Under the pieces are notes generated by a model that was not told the origin of the DNA, made no database searches, and worked only from the letters and a program-made list of their open reading frames with translations. This document shows, piece by piece, positions 35,836 through 47,279 of a DNA stretch of 64,000 nucleotides. The translations under genes and the position numbers were made by a program. Each line of letters opens with the position of its first letter. Position 1 is the stretch's first letter. Location of the stretch: NCBI RefSeq assembly GCF_018687715.1, contig NC_056766.1, forward strand, positions 11,335,501-11,399,500. Reading direction: 5' to 3'. The DNA is from Carya illinoinensis (taxonomy: Eukaryota; Streptophyta; Magnoliopsida; Fagales; Juglandaceae).

Positions 35836-36406
35836 TTACTTATATAACACTAGGTAACATGCATGTACAATGGCAAAACAACAATAAATCCGAAGTAGGG
35901 AAGCTAAACGCCTTATTTTAGCTTCTTCTGCTGCATGCACCAACTCCTTTTGCATAACCTCCTCGCTTTTATTGGATAGTACCATCTCCACCCTCTCGAG
36001 GCGATCCACTATCTTACGCAGCTCCATCTCTCTCTTTTCGAGAAGCTCAAGTATTTTCTCAACCTCTTTCTCTTTCTTTAACAACTCGTTGGCCCTTTCT
36101 CAAACTTGTAGCTCAGTCACTTCATTACCATCCAACCACTTGAAAAACTTATAATATGGTAAGCCCTAATAAGTCAAAAAAAATATGAGCAATTTATGAA
36201 CAGTTCATCATAAAGGAAATTATATATTAATAAATTATGTTAGGCATCTGATTAGTGTAGTTACCTGGATATTATATTTTGAACACCCTAAGAAAGGTCG
36301 TCTGGGATTTTTTGCAGTGGTTGACCATTTCAAAGTGGCTTCAAGCTCGTAAAAGCACAATGTTTGACCCAAAGTACGTTTGGGAAAAGATGAAGAAGAT
36401 ATTGAT
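35836..36406 (-). pseudogene. GRF-type zinc-finger/coiled-coil protein, main part
   Basis: Exon 1 remainder 36265-36406, exon 2 35836-36165. It encodes a Ser-rich N-terminus, a GRF-like zinc finger (LCFYELEATLKW, RRPFLGCSKYNIQ, YYKFFKWLDGNEV), a coiled coil (LLKKEKEVEKILELLEKREM onward) and a C-terminal hydrophobic tail (IYCCFAIVHACYLVLYK). In intact relatives of the At4g04775-like family the finger has CxC and C..KFFKW. Here two expected Cys are Tyr (CFY, YYKFF), so zinc binding is doubtful. A TGA at about 36100 replaces a likely CGA codon. The copia element separates this part from its first seven codons at 45441-45462. GRF fingers bind nucleic acid in other proteins. Confidence 0.8.
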
Positions 36407-37685
36407 TGTTGAACCCAAGATTTCAAGTTTTGTGTAATTATATATTTACACATGGATTTTGATGATAACAAATGAATTCAAAGAATAAAGAAGTCTCAAG
36501 CTCAAGTTGTCTACACAATGGAGTCAAGCACATCAAGGAAACAAGCATGAGCAAGAAGGGAACAAGTTCACATTAAAATTATAGAGTAATGTTGTAAATC
36601 TCTTCAAAATTCGAAATTAGGATTAATGCTCAAAATTAATATTTTATCATAAAGCATTAAAATACATTTTCCACATGTGCATGAATATTTTTGAAAATTA
36701 ACTTTGAAAATATTAAAGATGATTGATTGTCATCTTTTGCATGTGCATGCCTTGATTAAAGGGTTGAACTTTGAAAATATTAAAGATGATTGATTGTCAT
36801 CTTTCACATGTGCATGTTTTATTTGAATATTTTCAAAAGTGATTGATGCTTTTTTAGACTTATACAAAAAGTAAAAGATTAGGTTTGAATTTTTTGAAAA
36901 TGAAAGTATGCTCATTTTGTCATATGCCAAAAGTAAAAGATTAGGTTTGATTTTTTTTTAAAAAGTGAATGATGTTGTCTTTGACAATTGAAAAAGAAGA
37001 ACCTTTTATTTGAATTCTTTGAAAAAGTGAATGATGTTGTCTTTGACATGTGAATCTTTTTAAATTTGAATATGAAGTCTCATATGCCTATAAATAGATC
37101 ATTTGAGAGCTTCACATTCACAACACCAAGAGCATACAACATTCATTCAAAGCTTTCATTCTCTCTTCTCTAAACATTGAGCCTTAATCCTTGTTCATTT
37201 TGAGAGATATAGTTTGCGCTGTATTGTTCTTATTTCACTCGTTGAGGAGTGTTTTCTGATAACCTACCCACTATCAGCTTTTGTATCAGAAAAAGGGTGT
37301 GTATAACCCTTGTGTGTGTAGAAAGTATTCTACACGGGGAATAGTTGAATCACCACGTGTAAGGTGATTGCAAGTGTAGAGGGTGTTCTACACGGATCCT
37401 TTGTAGCGGTGTTGTTCAAAGGTGTAATAGGTTTCTATCTCCACCTGAAGGAGGTTGAATAGTAAATTTGGGAATCCTCAAGGGGTAGCTTGAGGCGAGG
37501 ACGTAGGCAGTGGGGCCGAACCTCGTTAACATACTGAGTTTGCTTCTCTCTTACCCTTACTCTTTATATTTATTGTTATTTCATATTTTGTTTATATTTT
37601 ATATTATATATTTGATTTATAATTGTTATTTTTTTTTAATACAACTCAATTCACCTCCCTTCTTGTGTTAATCATCTGGGCAACA
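36407..37685 (+). repeat. 5' LTR of the SIRE-type element
   Basis: TGTTG...CAACA ends. A TATA-like cctataaatag at 37086-37096 lies in a position suited to start transcription. An internal near-repeat (aatattaaagatgattgattgtcatctttt) occurs twice, near 36708 and 36775. Confidence 0.95.
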
Positions 37686-37686
37686 A

Positions 37687-37699
37687 TTGGTATCAGAGC
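37687..37699 (+). other. Primer-binding site
   Basis: TTGGTATCAGAGC, the standard complement to initiator Met-tRNA, starts two bases after the LTR. Confidence 0.93.
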
Positions 37700-37744
37700 T
37701 AAGAGCTCTATTATAAGATTAACTATCTTTTGAGTTAAGATCTT

Positions 37745-39379
37745 ATGGCTAACATTGCAGCTTCATTTGGTGAAGGTCAATCTAGTAGTCGGCCTCCACT
37801 CTTTTGTGGAGATAATTACTCATTCTGGAAAGTTAAAATGAGAATATTTCTTCAAGCTCAAGGTAGAGAAATATGGAAATGTATTGTAAATGGACCTTAT
37901 ATTCCAACAAAAGTGGTTGGTGGAGTAAAGGTCAAAAAGGAAGAAGAAGAGTTTGATCGTGAAGACGATAGACTTTATACTTTAAATTTAACTGCTATGA
38001 ATTTATTATATAATGCTCTTAATGGAAATGAGTTTAATAGAATAATGAATTGCGCTACGGCAAAGGAAATTTGGGATAACTTGGAAGTAACTTATGAAGG
38101 AACTTCGCAAGTCAAGGAATCAAAAATTTATATTCTTACTCATGAATATGAAATGTTTAAGATGAATGATGATGAATCTATTTCTAGTATGCACACTTGT
38201 TTTACTAACATCATAAATAGCTTGACAGCTCTTGGCAAAGTTTATTCCAAGGTGGAGATAGTAAGAAAAATTCTCAACTCTTTACCAAAACGTTGGGAAT
38301 CAAAAGTTACAGCGATTCTTGAAGCTAGAGACCTCAAGAAGCTCGAAGTCAATGAACTCATCGGGTCACTTATCACCCATAAGTACACATTGAAAAGAGG
38401 AGAATAAAAAGGAAAGCCAAAGAAGAGCTTAGCACTTAAAGCTGTTCCTCATGAAAGTGAAAGTGATGAAGATGAGAAAAATGACGATAAAGATGAAGAA
38501 GTTGCGATGATAACAAGAAGAATTCAGAGGTTCTTGAAGAAAAATAGAACTTCTCCGAGGAAATCTTTCAAAAAGTTTTCCAAGAAAGATTCAGGTAAAA
38601 ACGACACTTTAATTTGTTATAAATGCAATAAACCTGGTCATATCAAGCCAGATTGTCCTCTGCTAAAGAAAGATCGAAATAAGGGCAAGAAAGCAATGAA
38701 AGCTACATGGGATGATGATTCAAGTAGCTCAAATAGTGAAGCAAGCAATGAAGAATCAGCGAATCTTTGTCTTATGGCTAAAGATGACATTGAGGTAACA
38801 AATCTTGATAATATTGAAAATCCTTCATATGAAGAATTGCAAAATGTTTTAGAAGAGATTTATGAGGAATTTGAAAAATTGGGTATCAAGTATACTGCTT
38901 TGAAAAAGAAAAATTCTTCTTTAACAAACGAAATTGAAATTTTAAGAAAAGAAAGTATCATTTTGAAAGATGAAAATCTTGAATTGAATAAGAAGAAAAC
39001 CGATTTAGAAAATATTGTTGAAAACTTTACGAATGGAAAAAGAAATTTTGAAAAACTTCTTGGTAGTCAAAGATGTGTTTTTGACAAGGCAGGTTTGGGA
39101 TATATGCCAAAACAAAAATACAAACCTTATAAAAATTTCTTTGATAATCATTCTACCTCAAAGACTAATCTTCAAAATTCTTTTCATAAAAATAATTTTG
39201 TCAAAAAAGGATATTATTATAATCATTCAAGTTTTTCATATATGTCACATGCTATTTGTAATTTTTGTAATAGAAATGGTCATAATTATCATACTTGTCC
39301 TATTAGAAGAAATCATACAATGACTATTAGGGTCATATGGGTACCTAAAAATCTTGTTTCTTCTAATACTAATAAATAA
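37745..39379 (+). pseudogene. SIRE gag, interrupted by a stop
   Basis: ATG at 37745. The capsid part (FCGDNYSFWKVKMRIFLQAQ, NCATAKEIWDNLEVTYEG) is of the copia UBN2 type. A TAA at 38405 interrupts, then the frame continues. Zinc knuckle 1 (CYKCNKPGHIKPDC, about 38615) is followed by a Glu/Lys-rich coiled coil at about 38830-39060 and zinc knuckle 2 (CNFCNRNGHNYHTC, about 39260). The stop at 39377 and a frame change separate gag from pol. Confidence 0.9.
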
Positions 39380-39437
39380 AGGACCCAAAGAACTTGGGTA
39401 CCAAGAAAAATCATTTTAATTGTTTTTATAGGTATGC

Positions 39438-42400
39438 ATGAAGTCATCCACAAGCAAAAATAAGTGGTTTTTAGATAGTGGATGTTCAAGACACATGACG
39501 GGAGACAAGACTAAGTTCTTTGATCTTAGATCTAAAGAAGAAGGACACGTGACATTTGGAGACAACTCGAAAGGGAAGATCGTGGGAATAGGTAAAATTG
39601 GTAATGAATCTTCTCTCATAATTGAAGATGTTCTACTTGTTGAAGGTTTAAAACATAATCTTTTGAGCATAAGTCAATTATGTGGTAAAGGATTTACAGT
39701 TACTTTTAAAATGGATAAATGCATTATTTTGAATGATCATGATTGTAATATTTGTTTTATTGCTTTTAGAAACAATAATGTTTATACAATTGATTTTGAA
39801 GAAATTACCTCACAAGATGCTATTTGCTTGTTAGCTCAAAATGAAACTAGTTGGTTATGGCATAGAAGATTAGGTCATGCCAACATGGAACTTATTTCCA
39901 AACTTTCAAAAAATGATCTTGTGAGAGGTTTACCAAAAACATATTTTCTTAAAGACAAAATTTGCGATGCATGTCAATTTGGTAAACAAACAAAAACTTC
40001 TTTTAAAACTAAGAAACATATTTCCACTACTAGACCATTGCAACTGATACACATGGATCTTTTTGGACCAAATAGAGTTGCAAGTCTAGGAGGAAAATAT
40101 TATGCATTTGTTATTGTTGATGATTTCTCTAGATATACTTGGGTCATCTTTCTTGCTCATAAAGATGAGGCACATAATGCCTTTACCAAGTTATGCAAGA
40201 GAATTCAAAATGAAAAGGGCTATACTATTTCAAGTATCCGAAGTGATAGGGGAAAAGAGTTTGTTAATAAAAATATTGAAACATTTTGTGATGAAAACGG
40301 TTTTATTCATAATTTTTCTACTCCTCGAACTCCTCAACAAAATGGGGTAGTAGAGAGGAAAAATAGATCTCTTCAAGAGATGGCAAGAACAATGCTCAAT
40401 GAGAACAACTTGCCTAGTTATTTTTGGGCCGAAGCGGTAAGTACTGCATGTTATGTTATAAATAGAGTTATGTTAAGGTCTAAATTAGATACAACCCCCT
40501 ATGAGCTTTGGAATGAGAAAAAGCCCAACATTGGTTACTTTCATGTATTTGGATGCAAATGTTTTATTTTGAATGACAGAGATAATTTAGGCAAGTTTGA
40601 TGCAAAATCTGATGAAGGTATTTTTCTCGGGTATTCTACTAATAGTAAAGCTTATAGAGTATTCAACAAAAAGACTTTAACTGTACAAGAATCTATGCAT
40701 GTAGTATTTGATGAATCTAATTCTCCACTCTCCAAGAAATCTATTGATGAAGAAACAGAAGGTATAAATAACACAGAAAGTCTCAATCTCAACAAAGAGA
40801 AAGCAATAGAGGAAGTTCAACATGGAGCCATCAGGAAAGATCATCAAAATTTAATACAAGATGCAACCAAACAGTGAAAATTTGTGAAAGATCATCCAGT
40901 GGAACAAATTTTGGGAGAACCTTCACAAGGTGTAAGTACTCGATCATCTCTTAGAAATATTTGTAATCATACTGCTTTTCTATCTCAAATTGAACCCAAA
41001 AATATTGATGACGCACTTCTTGATGAATCTTGGATTCTAGCTATGTAAGAAGAGTTGAATCAATTTGAAAGAAATGATGTTTGGACACTTGTTCCTAGAC
41101 CCAAAAATTATACTATTATTGGAACAAAATGGGTTTTTAGAAACAAGAAAGATGAGTCTGGAGTCATTACTAGAAATAAGGCTCGACTTGTAGCCCAAGG
41201 TTTTAATCAAGAAGAAGGAATCGATTATGATGAGACATATACACCTGTCGCAAGATTAGAAGCTATTCGAATGCTACTTGCATATGCTTGTTATAAAGAT
41301 TTCAAACTTTTTCAAATGGATGTTAAAAGTGCTTTCTTAAATGGTTTTATAAATGAAGAGGTATATGTTGAGCAACCTCCAGGTTTTGAAAATCATATTT
41401 CCCCAAATCATGTTTTCAAACTCACAAAAGCACTATATGGACTTAAACAAGCTCCTAGAGCTTGGTACGAGAGACTCGGTGGTTTCTTGATTGAAAAAGG
41501 TTTTTCAAGAGGAAAAATCGACACAACTCTTTTCATTAAATATGAAAATGATGATATTCTTTTGATTCAGATTTATGTTGATGATATAATATTCGGTACT
41601 ACTAATGAAAATATGTGTCAAGTTTTTGCTAAGACTATGCAGGAAGAATTTGAGATGAGCATGATGGGTGAACTTACATTCTTCCTCGGATTGCAAATTA
41701 AGCAAGCAAAAAGTGGGACATTCATCAATCAATCAAAATATATTAAGGAATTACTGAAGAAGTTTGGGATGGAAAATGCTAAGGAAATTGGAACACCAAT
41801 GAGCCCATCAACTAAACTTGATAAAGATGAATCCGGTAAGCCAGTTGACTCGAAGATATATCGAGGTATGATTGGTAGCTTATTATATTTAACAGCCAGT
41901 AGACCAGATATTATGTTTAGTGTGTGCTTATGTGCACGTTTTCAATCATCTCCAAAAGAATCACATTTAATTGCAGTTAAGCGCATTCTTAGATATCTTA
42001 GTGGTACAATTAACTTAGGGTTATGGTACCCTAAGCACACATCTTTCGATCTAATCAGCTACACAGATGCAGATTATGCCGGCTGTAAAATAGATCGAAA
42101 AAGCACTAGTGGAGCATGCCATTTCTTAGGTCATGCATTAGTTTCCTGGTTTAGTAAAAAATAAAATTCTGTTGCACTATCTACTGCTGAGGCAGAATAT
42201 GTTGCTGTGGGTAGTTGTTGTGCTCAAGTTCTTTACATGAAGCAACAACTTGAAGATTTTAAACTCATGTATAATCACATTCCAATCAAATGTGATAATA
42301 CAAGTGCTATAAATCTTTCAAAGAACCCAATACAACATTCTAGAACTAAGCATATTGAAATAAGGTATCATTTTCTTCGAGATCATGTGCAAAAAGGTGA

Positions 42401-42509
42401 TATAATGTTAGAGTTCACAAACACACACGATCAGTTAGCAGATATTTTCACAAAACCTTTACCAGAAGATAGATTATGTATGATCAGAAGAGAAATAGGT
42501 ATGATATGA
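39438..42509 (+). pseudogene. SIRE pol (protease, integrase, RT, RNase H), broken by stops
   Basis: Protease motif WFLDSGCSRHMTG at about 39462. The GAG-pre-integrase zinc-binding region (WLWHRRLGHANMELI ... CDACQFGKQ) and the integrase core (HMDLFGP, IVDDFSRYTWVIF, IRSDRGKEF, TPQQNGVVERKN) come next. Reverse transcriptase follows ([33 protein letters not shown] with an intact YVDD). RNase H ends the frame ([33 protein letters not shown]). In-frame stops at 40875, 41046 and 42162 block translation; two of them sit at probable Gln codons. It cannot make a full Pol unless helped. Confidence 0.93.
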
Positions 42510-42570
42510 ATATCTCTTAAAAGATAGACCAGAGTTAATAAAAATAGAGATAGATTTTTTTTTAATACTT

Positions 42571-43008
42571 TTACATAAATTTGAGATTCTTAGCCTCATG
42601 TTTGAGACGCTCATTCTCTTCATACAATATCATGTCATTCTTATTCATGGGAACCGGCAAGCGGAATGAAGAATCTAATAAAGATTTCAACTGTTTATTC
42701 TTCTGCCGAATGATTCCTTCCCTTGTGTGAGACTCTTGAACAATTTATTGAAGTACAACAATTTGTTCTTTGAGCTTTTCAACTTCGTGATTTTTGGCTT
42801 GTAGCCGCTGAGAAAAAGCCACAATAGAGGAAGAGTAGCGAGTCCCAAGACTCACCAAGTCATAAATAGCATCAGAATCTGACTTATTAGTCAGATTATT
42901 ATTTTCTTGCTGCAACATGGCACCAATGGTAGCTGCAGAAAGAACAGGAGGTTGAGATGCAGAATGCCTCATGGATGGATCTAGAGAAATGTTAGAAGAA
43001 TGAACCAT
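42571..43008 (-). pseudogene. Antisense ORF 1 (coiled-coil) between pol and 3' LTR
   Basis: Read antisense to the element, ATG 43008, about 145 codons to TAA at 42571, with one internal TAA at 42745-42747 at a probable Gln codon. Core text: NKSDSDAIYDLVSLG, YSSSIVAFSQRLQAKNHEV, EKLKEQIVVLQ, then after the stop IIRQKNKQLKSLLDSS and YEENERLKHEAKNLKF. Heptad patterning implies a coiled coil. It parallels antisense ORF 2 in length, domain order and about one third of positions, so the two look like duplicates. A TATA box lies 106-111 bp upstream. Function unknown. Confidence 0.7.
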
Positions 43009-43113
43009 TGAGAAAAGAATAGAAGGCTTAAAACGAGAATGCTGAAGGAATGCAGATGAGTTATAGAGATGAGATGAAAACTTGATGCGGATTGGATGAA
43101 CTTCAGGACTGAT

Positions 43114-43119
43114 TTTATA
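43114..43119 (-). promoter_or_regulatory. TATA box for antisense ORF 1
   Basis: TCTATAAAATC on the minus strand; TATAAA is at 43119-43114, about 110 bp upstream of the ATG at 43008. A promoter role is inferred from position. Confidence 0.45.
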
Positions 43120-43251
43120 GAGATAGCATAAAGAATAAGACAAACTATTTTCTCTTCAAATCTTATTTAGTCAAAAGAAATACAAGATATGCTGGACACA
43201 CATTGTCAAAAGTTTTCTTACTAAGCCAGCGAGATTAACAGTAGATTGTCC

Positions 43252-43704
43252 CTATTTTTCTAGTAAACGATGAACCTCTGCTGTTATCTGCCGATGTTGA
43301 CCTTGTATCTGAACCATTTCTCGTTCCAGCTCCTCTATTCGTGGTTGCAGATCATGAGCATACCAATCTGCAAATTTTTTCAACTCTTGGTTTTCTTGCT
43401 TTAGCCTTTTATTCTCACTATCCTTATTAGCAAGCTTCTGTCGTAACTCAGATATTTGCATGTTAAGATGATCAATCTCACTCACCCTCGCCATTAACCT
43501 TCGAGACATGATCGTAACAGAGGCAGCATATTGATTACTGAGCATTCTTGATTCTGCAATAATCTCAGAATCAGCCTTACTAGAAAAACGGTTCACTGCT
43601 CCTATCATGGTATTGACGGCCTCAGGAGAGAAGATTGATGATTGATGCGTCAAGGGTTCCTGATTCAAGTCTGGAACATTAGTGGAAGAGAATTGCTCAG
43701 CCAT
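43252..43704 (-). CDS. Antisense ORF 2 (coiled-coil) between pol and 3' LTR
   Basis: Uninterrupted 150-codon frame antisense to the element. Residues 1-30 are Ser/Gln-rich. 31-75 include AVNTMIGAVNRFSSKADSEI and YAASVTIMSRRLMARVSEI. From about 70 to 150 there is a strong heptad coiled coil (HLNMQISELRQKLANKDSEN, KRLKQENQELKKF, ELEREMVQIQGQHRQ). No signal or membrane segment. It shares the pattern with antisense ORF 1: SKADSEI/NKSDSDAI, QYAASVTIMSRRLMA/RYSSSIVAFSQRLQA. Extra ORFs are known downstream of pol in some plant LTR-retroelement lineages. Their role is unclear, and I do not recognise this product. It is the only intact frame in the element. Confidence 0.6.
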   Translation of the reverse strand: MAEQFSSTNVPDLNQEPLTHQSSIFSPEAVNTMIGAVNRFSSKADSEIIAESRMLSNQYAASVTIMSRRLMARVSEIDHLNMQISELRQKLANKDSENKRLKQENQELKKFADWYAHDLQPRIEELEREMVQIQGQHRQITAEVHRLLEK

Positions 43705-43782
43705 TCTATTGTTGTGGAAAAACAGAACTCAGGTCAAGAAGTGATTTTTTTTTGGCATCCGATAGATGAAAATGATCATTTT

Positions 43783-43788
43783 TTTATA
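43783..43788 (-). promoter_or_regulatory. TATA box for antisense ORF 2
   Basis: TTTCTATAAAAAAATG on the minus strand; TATAAA is at 43788-43783, about 80 bp upstream of the ATG at 43704. Position matches that seen for antisense ORF 1. Confidence 0.45.
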
Positions 43789-44148
43789 GAAACTCGGAGC
43801 CTTCGATCCCGTTTGTCAACAACATCAGGCGATTGTTTAAATCTTCAGCCGTATTAAATTCATAGAGTTAGGCCTCGAGGCTTTGCAGCACTTGTCGGGT
43901 CAACTATCTACAGTGACTATTAAACGCATCGTTTTCTTCAGGTCCATTTACTTGTTGCGGATCCTTTTTAATGATGCCAAAAGGGGGAGAAGTGTTAGAC
44001 TAGAACATTAACATCGTTTGAATTGCTAAACTTATTATATATATTTGGAATTATATTTATACTTTTGCTTGAAAAACTAACGCACATTCTCAGGGGGAGC
44101 TTAAGTATTAATTCAGGTTTCAGGTTCTATCAAGTATTTGTCATCATC

Positions 44149-44162
44149 AAAAAGGGGGAGAT
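44149..44162 (+). other. Polypurine tract
   Basis: aaaaagggggagat directly before the 3' LTR. A second AAAAGGGGGAGAAG occurs at 43978-43991, a possible upstream plus-strand primer. Confidence 0.88.
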
Positions 44163-45440
44163 TGTTGAACCCAAGATTTCAAGTTTTGTGTAATTATATA
44201 TTTACACATGGATTTTGATGATAACAAATGAATTCAAAGAATAAAGAAGTCTCAAGCTCAAGTTGTCTACACAATGAAGTCAAGCACATCAAGGAAACAA
44301 GTATGAGCAAGAAGGGAACAAGTTCACATTAAAATTATAGAGTAATGTTGTAAATCTCTTCAAAATTCGAAATTAGGATTAATGCTCAAAATTAATATTT
44401 TATCATAAAGCATTAAAATACATTTTCCACATGTGCATGAATATTTTTGAAAATTAACTTTGAAAATATTAAAGATGATTGATTGTCATCTTTTGCATGT
44501 GCATGCCTTGATTAAAGGGTTGAACTTTGAAAATATTAAAGATGATTGATTGTCATCTTTCACATGTGCATGTTTTATTTGAATATTTTCAAAAGTGATT
44601 GATGCTTTTTTAGACTTATACAAAAAGTAAAAGATTAGGTTTGAATTTTTTGAAAATGAAAGTATGCTCATTTTGTCATATGCCAAAAGTAAAAGATTAG
44701 GTTTGATTTTTTTTTAAAAAGTGAATGATGTTGTCTTTGACAATTGAAAAAGAAGAACCTTTTATTTGAATTCTTTGAAAAAGTGAATGATGTTGTCTTT
44801 GACATGTGAATCTTTTTAAATTTGAATATGAAGTCTCATATGCCTATAAATAGATCATTTGAGAGCTTCACATTCACAACACCAAGAGCATACAACATTC
44901 ATTCAAAGCTTTCATTCTCTCTTCTCTAAACATTGAGCCTTAATCCTTGTTCATTTTGAGAGATATAGTTTGCGCTGTATTGTTCTTATTTCACTCGTTG
45001 AGGAGTGTTTTCTGATAACCTACCCACTATCAGCTTTTGTATCAGAAAAAGGGTGTGTATAACCCTTGTGTGTGTAGAAAGTATTCTACATGGGGAATAG
45101 TTGAATCACCACGTGTAAGGTGATTGCAAGTGTAGAGGGTGTTCTACACGGATCCTTTGTAGTGGTGTTGTTCAAAGGTGTAATAGGTTTCTATCTCCAC
45201 CTGAAGGAGGTTGAATAGTGAATTTGGGAATCCTCAAGGGGTAGCTTGAGGCGAGGACGTAGGCAGTGGGGCCGAACCTCGTTAACATACTGAGTTTGCT
45301 TCTCTCTTACCCTTACTCTTTATATTTATTGTTATTTCATATTTTGTTTATATTTTATATTATATATTTGATTTATAATTGTTATTTTTTTTAATACAAC
45401 TCAATTCACCCCCCCTCTTGTGTTAGTCATCTGGGCAACA
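44163..45440 (+). repeat. 3' LTR of the SIRE-type element
   Basis: Nearly identical to 36407-37685. Differences seen are mostly single transitions (for example caatggag/caatgaag, tctacacgg/tctacatgg, gtagcgg/gtagtgg) plus one T-run length change near the end. Confidence 0.95.
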
Positions 45441-45462
45441 TTGATGAAGATGATGATGACAT
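45441..45462 (-). pseudogene. First codons of the split GRF-type gene
   Basis: ATG at 45462 followed by six Ser codons up to the copia insertion. Removing the insertion and one copy of ttgat rejoins this to the frame at 36406 and restores a continuous Ser-rich N-terminus. Confidence 0.75.
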
Positions 45463-47279
45463 TCTAAGATGAACCCCCATAAAATAATTGAATAACAGTT
45501 GAATAATGATGGGATAAAATTAAATAGCAGAAGGTTTGAATTAATTACTTTAATTGCCCTGCCCTAGGAGATAAAATAGAATGCAACATGCAATGTCATT
45601 CAGTTAACCCCCCTAAGTTACAATCCCTAAGTTCTGACATTGTATTTTTTCTCATTTTCCCTATAATATCTGCATCTAATAGAAATCTAACGCAGTTGGT
45701 CAAGCCCAAAACCAGATTGTAAGGTACTTTGATGAATCCACAACCAAAAGATTCATCAAACAAAATAAATGAATAAACCGAATCAAAATTCCACAAAATC
45801 TCCAAATCAAGTAATCAACACTTCAAATATCTCCATTTATTTAGAAAAGAAACCAAAAGTCAGTAAACTGGCATGCTAGCAGAACAATTTATGCAAATAA
45901 TGTAGATAATAATAATTCATACAATGTATGCAAATACTATATATAAAAAAATTTGGCGTATACATGAGTACTAAGGTATTTCAAATGTCGTGGCTTGCCC
46001 TGCCCTGCCCTGACATAAGAGATATATGCTTGTTACAACTTGCGAGTTACAACATGGCAGGCCCATTTGAAATTGCAAATTATTGAAATAAACCAAAACA
46101 TAAACATTCAAAATCTAATCTAAAAAAACCCAGATCAATTCAACATAGCAATATGATCCAAGCAACTAAAAACAATATCAAAGTAAACACAGTTCATTAA
46201 GCCAATGCCTCACCACCCTCAAACAAAACCCAGAAAGGATAATAACAACCCCCCAACCAATCATACACGCACAAGCATTCATCAGTAAGCCAACCAATCC
46301 AGTTCTATTAAAAACAACCCCCTAACAGAAACCCACACACCCACAAACACATCCTCAACCAGAATCTTGACAAGGCTAAATTGAAACCCACGCACCCACA
46401 AACAATAACCCAACCAGAATCTTTACAACACTAAATCGAAACCCACGCACCCACAAGCAATATTCCAACAGAAACCCACGCACCCACAAACAATAACCGA
46501 ATAGCAACCCACGCACCCACAAATAATAACCGAACAGCAACCCACGCACCCACAAATAATCATGACAACACTAACTCGAAGAAAACCTACTTACAAGAAC
46601 CTCACAGGATTAACGGATTAACAGAGGGAGAGAAGAGAGAGATGTAGCACTACCTTGTTAGCCCCGGGCCACGAAAATGGAAACCGCGACAGAAAAGAGA
46701 GAAGACAGAGAGGGATGTGGATTTTGCCGATTAGGGTTACGACGAGGAGAAGAGAGGGATGAGAACGCGACAGAGAAGAGAGAAGACAGACATAGGGAAG
46801 AGGAAATATGGGATTTGGGCGGTTAGGGTTACGACGTGGAGAAGAGAGGGATGAGATGAGACCGCGATGACGAAGATACCGATTATATGAGACCGCGACG
46901 GAGAAAATAGAAGACAGAGGGAAGAGGAAAGCTGGGATCTGTGCGGTTAGAGTTACAACCTAGAGAAGATATGGATGAGATGAGACCGCGACAGAGAAAA
47001 TAGAAGAGAGGGGTGATATGAGACCGCGACAGAGAAAATCGGAGACAGAGGGGAAAGCTGGGATCTGTGCGATTAGGGTTACAACTTGGCGAAGAGAGGG
47101 ATGAGAGAAGAGAGACAAGACCAGAAGATAGAGGGATGCGGGGATCTGGGCGATTAGGGTTGCGAGTTGGAGAAGAGAGGGATGAGGAAGAGAGAGAAGA
47201 CAGAAGACAGAGGGAAAATTGAATGCGAGAGAAAGAGGGATGGGAATAAAATTGAATGCTAAGGAAACGGTGTCGTTTT
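45463..47279. repeat. GRF-gene upstream region and MULE right subterminal minisatellites
   Basis: 45463-46320: AT-rich, nothing coding. 46320-46570: about seven copies of (aa)cccacgcacccacaaa plus taataaccgaacag-type spacers. 46640-47240: a second array of gagaagagagggatgaga, ccgcgacagagaaaatagaag and gggatctgggcgattagggttacga units, at least five diverged copies. Read on the minus strand these would form the promoter and leader of the GRF-type gene. Confidence 0.7.

Larger units (their letters stand above)
36407..45440 (+). mobile_element. SIRE/Maximus-type Ty1/copia element, complete but disabled
   Basis: 9034 bp with LTRs of 1279 and 1278 bp, primer-binding site, gag, pol, purine tract and a perfect 5-bp target duplication ttgat (36402-36406 and 45441-45445). 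Long LTRs, the overall length, two zinc knuckles in gag and extra sequence between pol and the 3' LTR fit the SIRE/Maximus lineage. I count about ten differences between the LTRs (below 1%), so insertion was recent. Gag and pol nevertheless have several stops. Confidence 0.95.

Noticed and set aside
36730..36930. Minus-strand 66-codon frame repeated identically at 44486-44686
   Set aside because: It is the same LTR sequence twice, low-complexity and antisense, with no family match.
43009..43143. Longer start (ATG 43143) for antisense ORF 1
   Set aside because: The extra 45 codons lack similarity to antisense ORF 2 and would place the ATG upstream of the TATA box at 43114-43119. The ATG at 43008 fits better.
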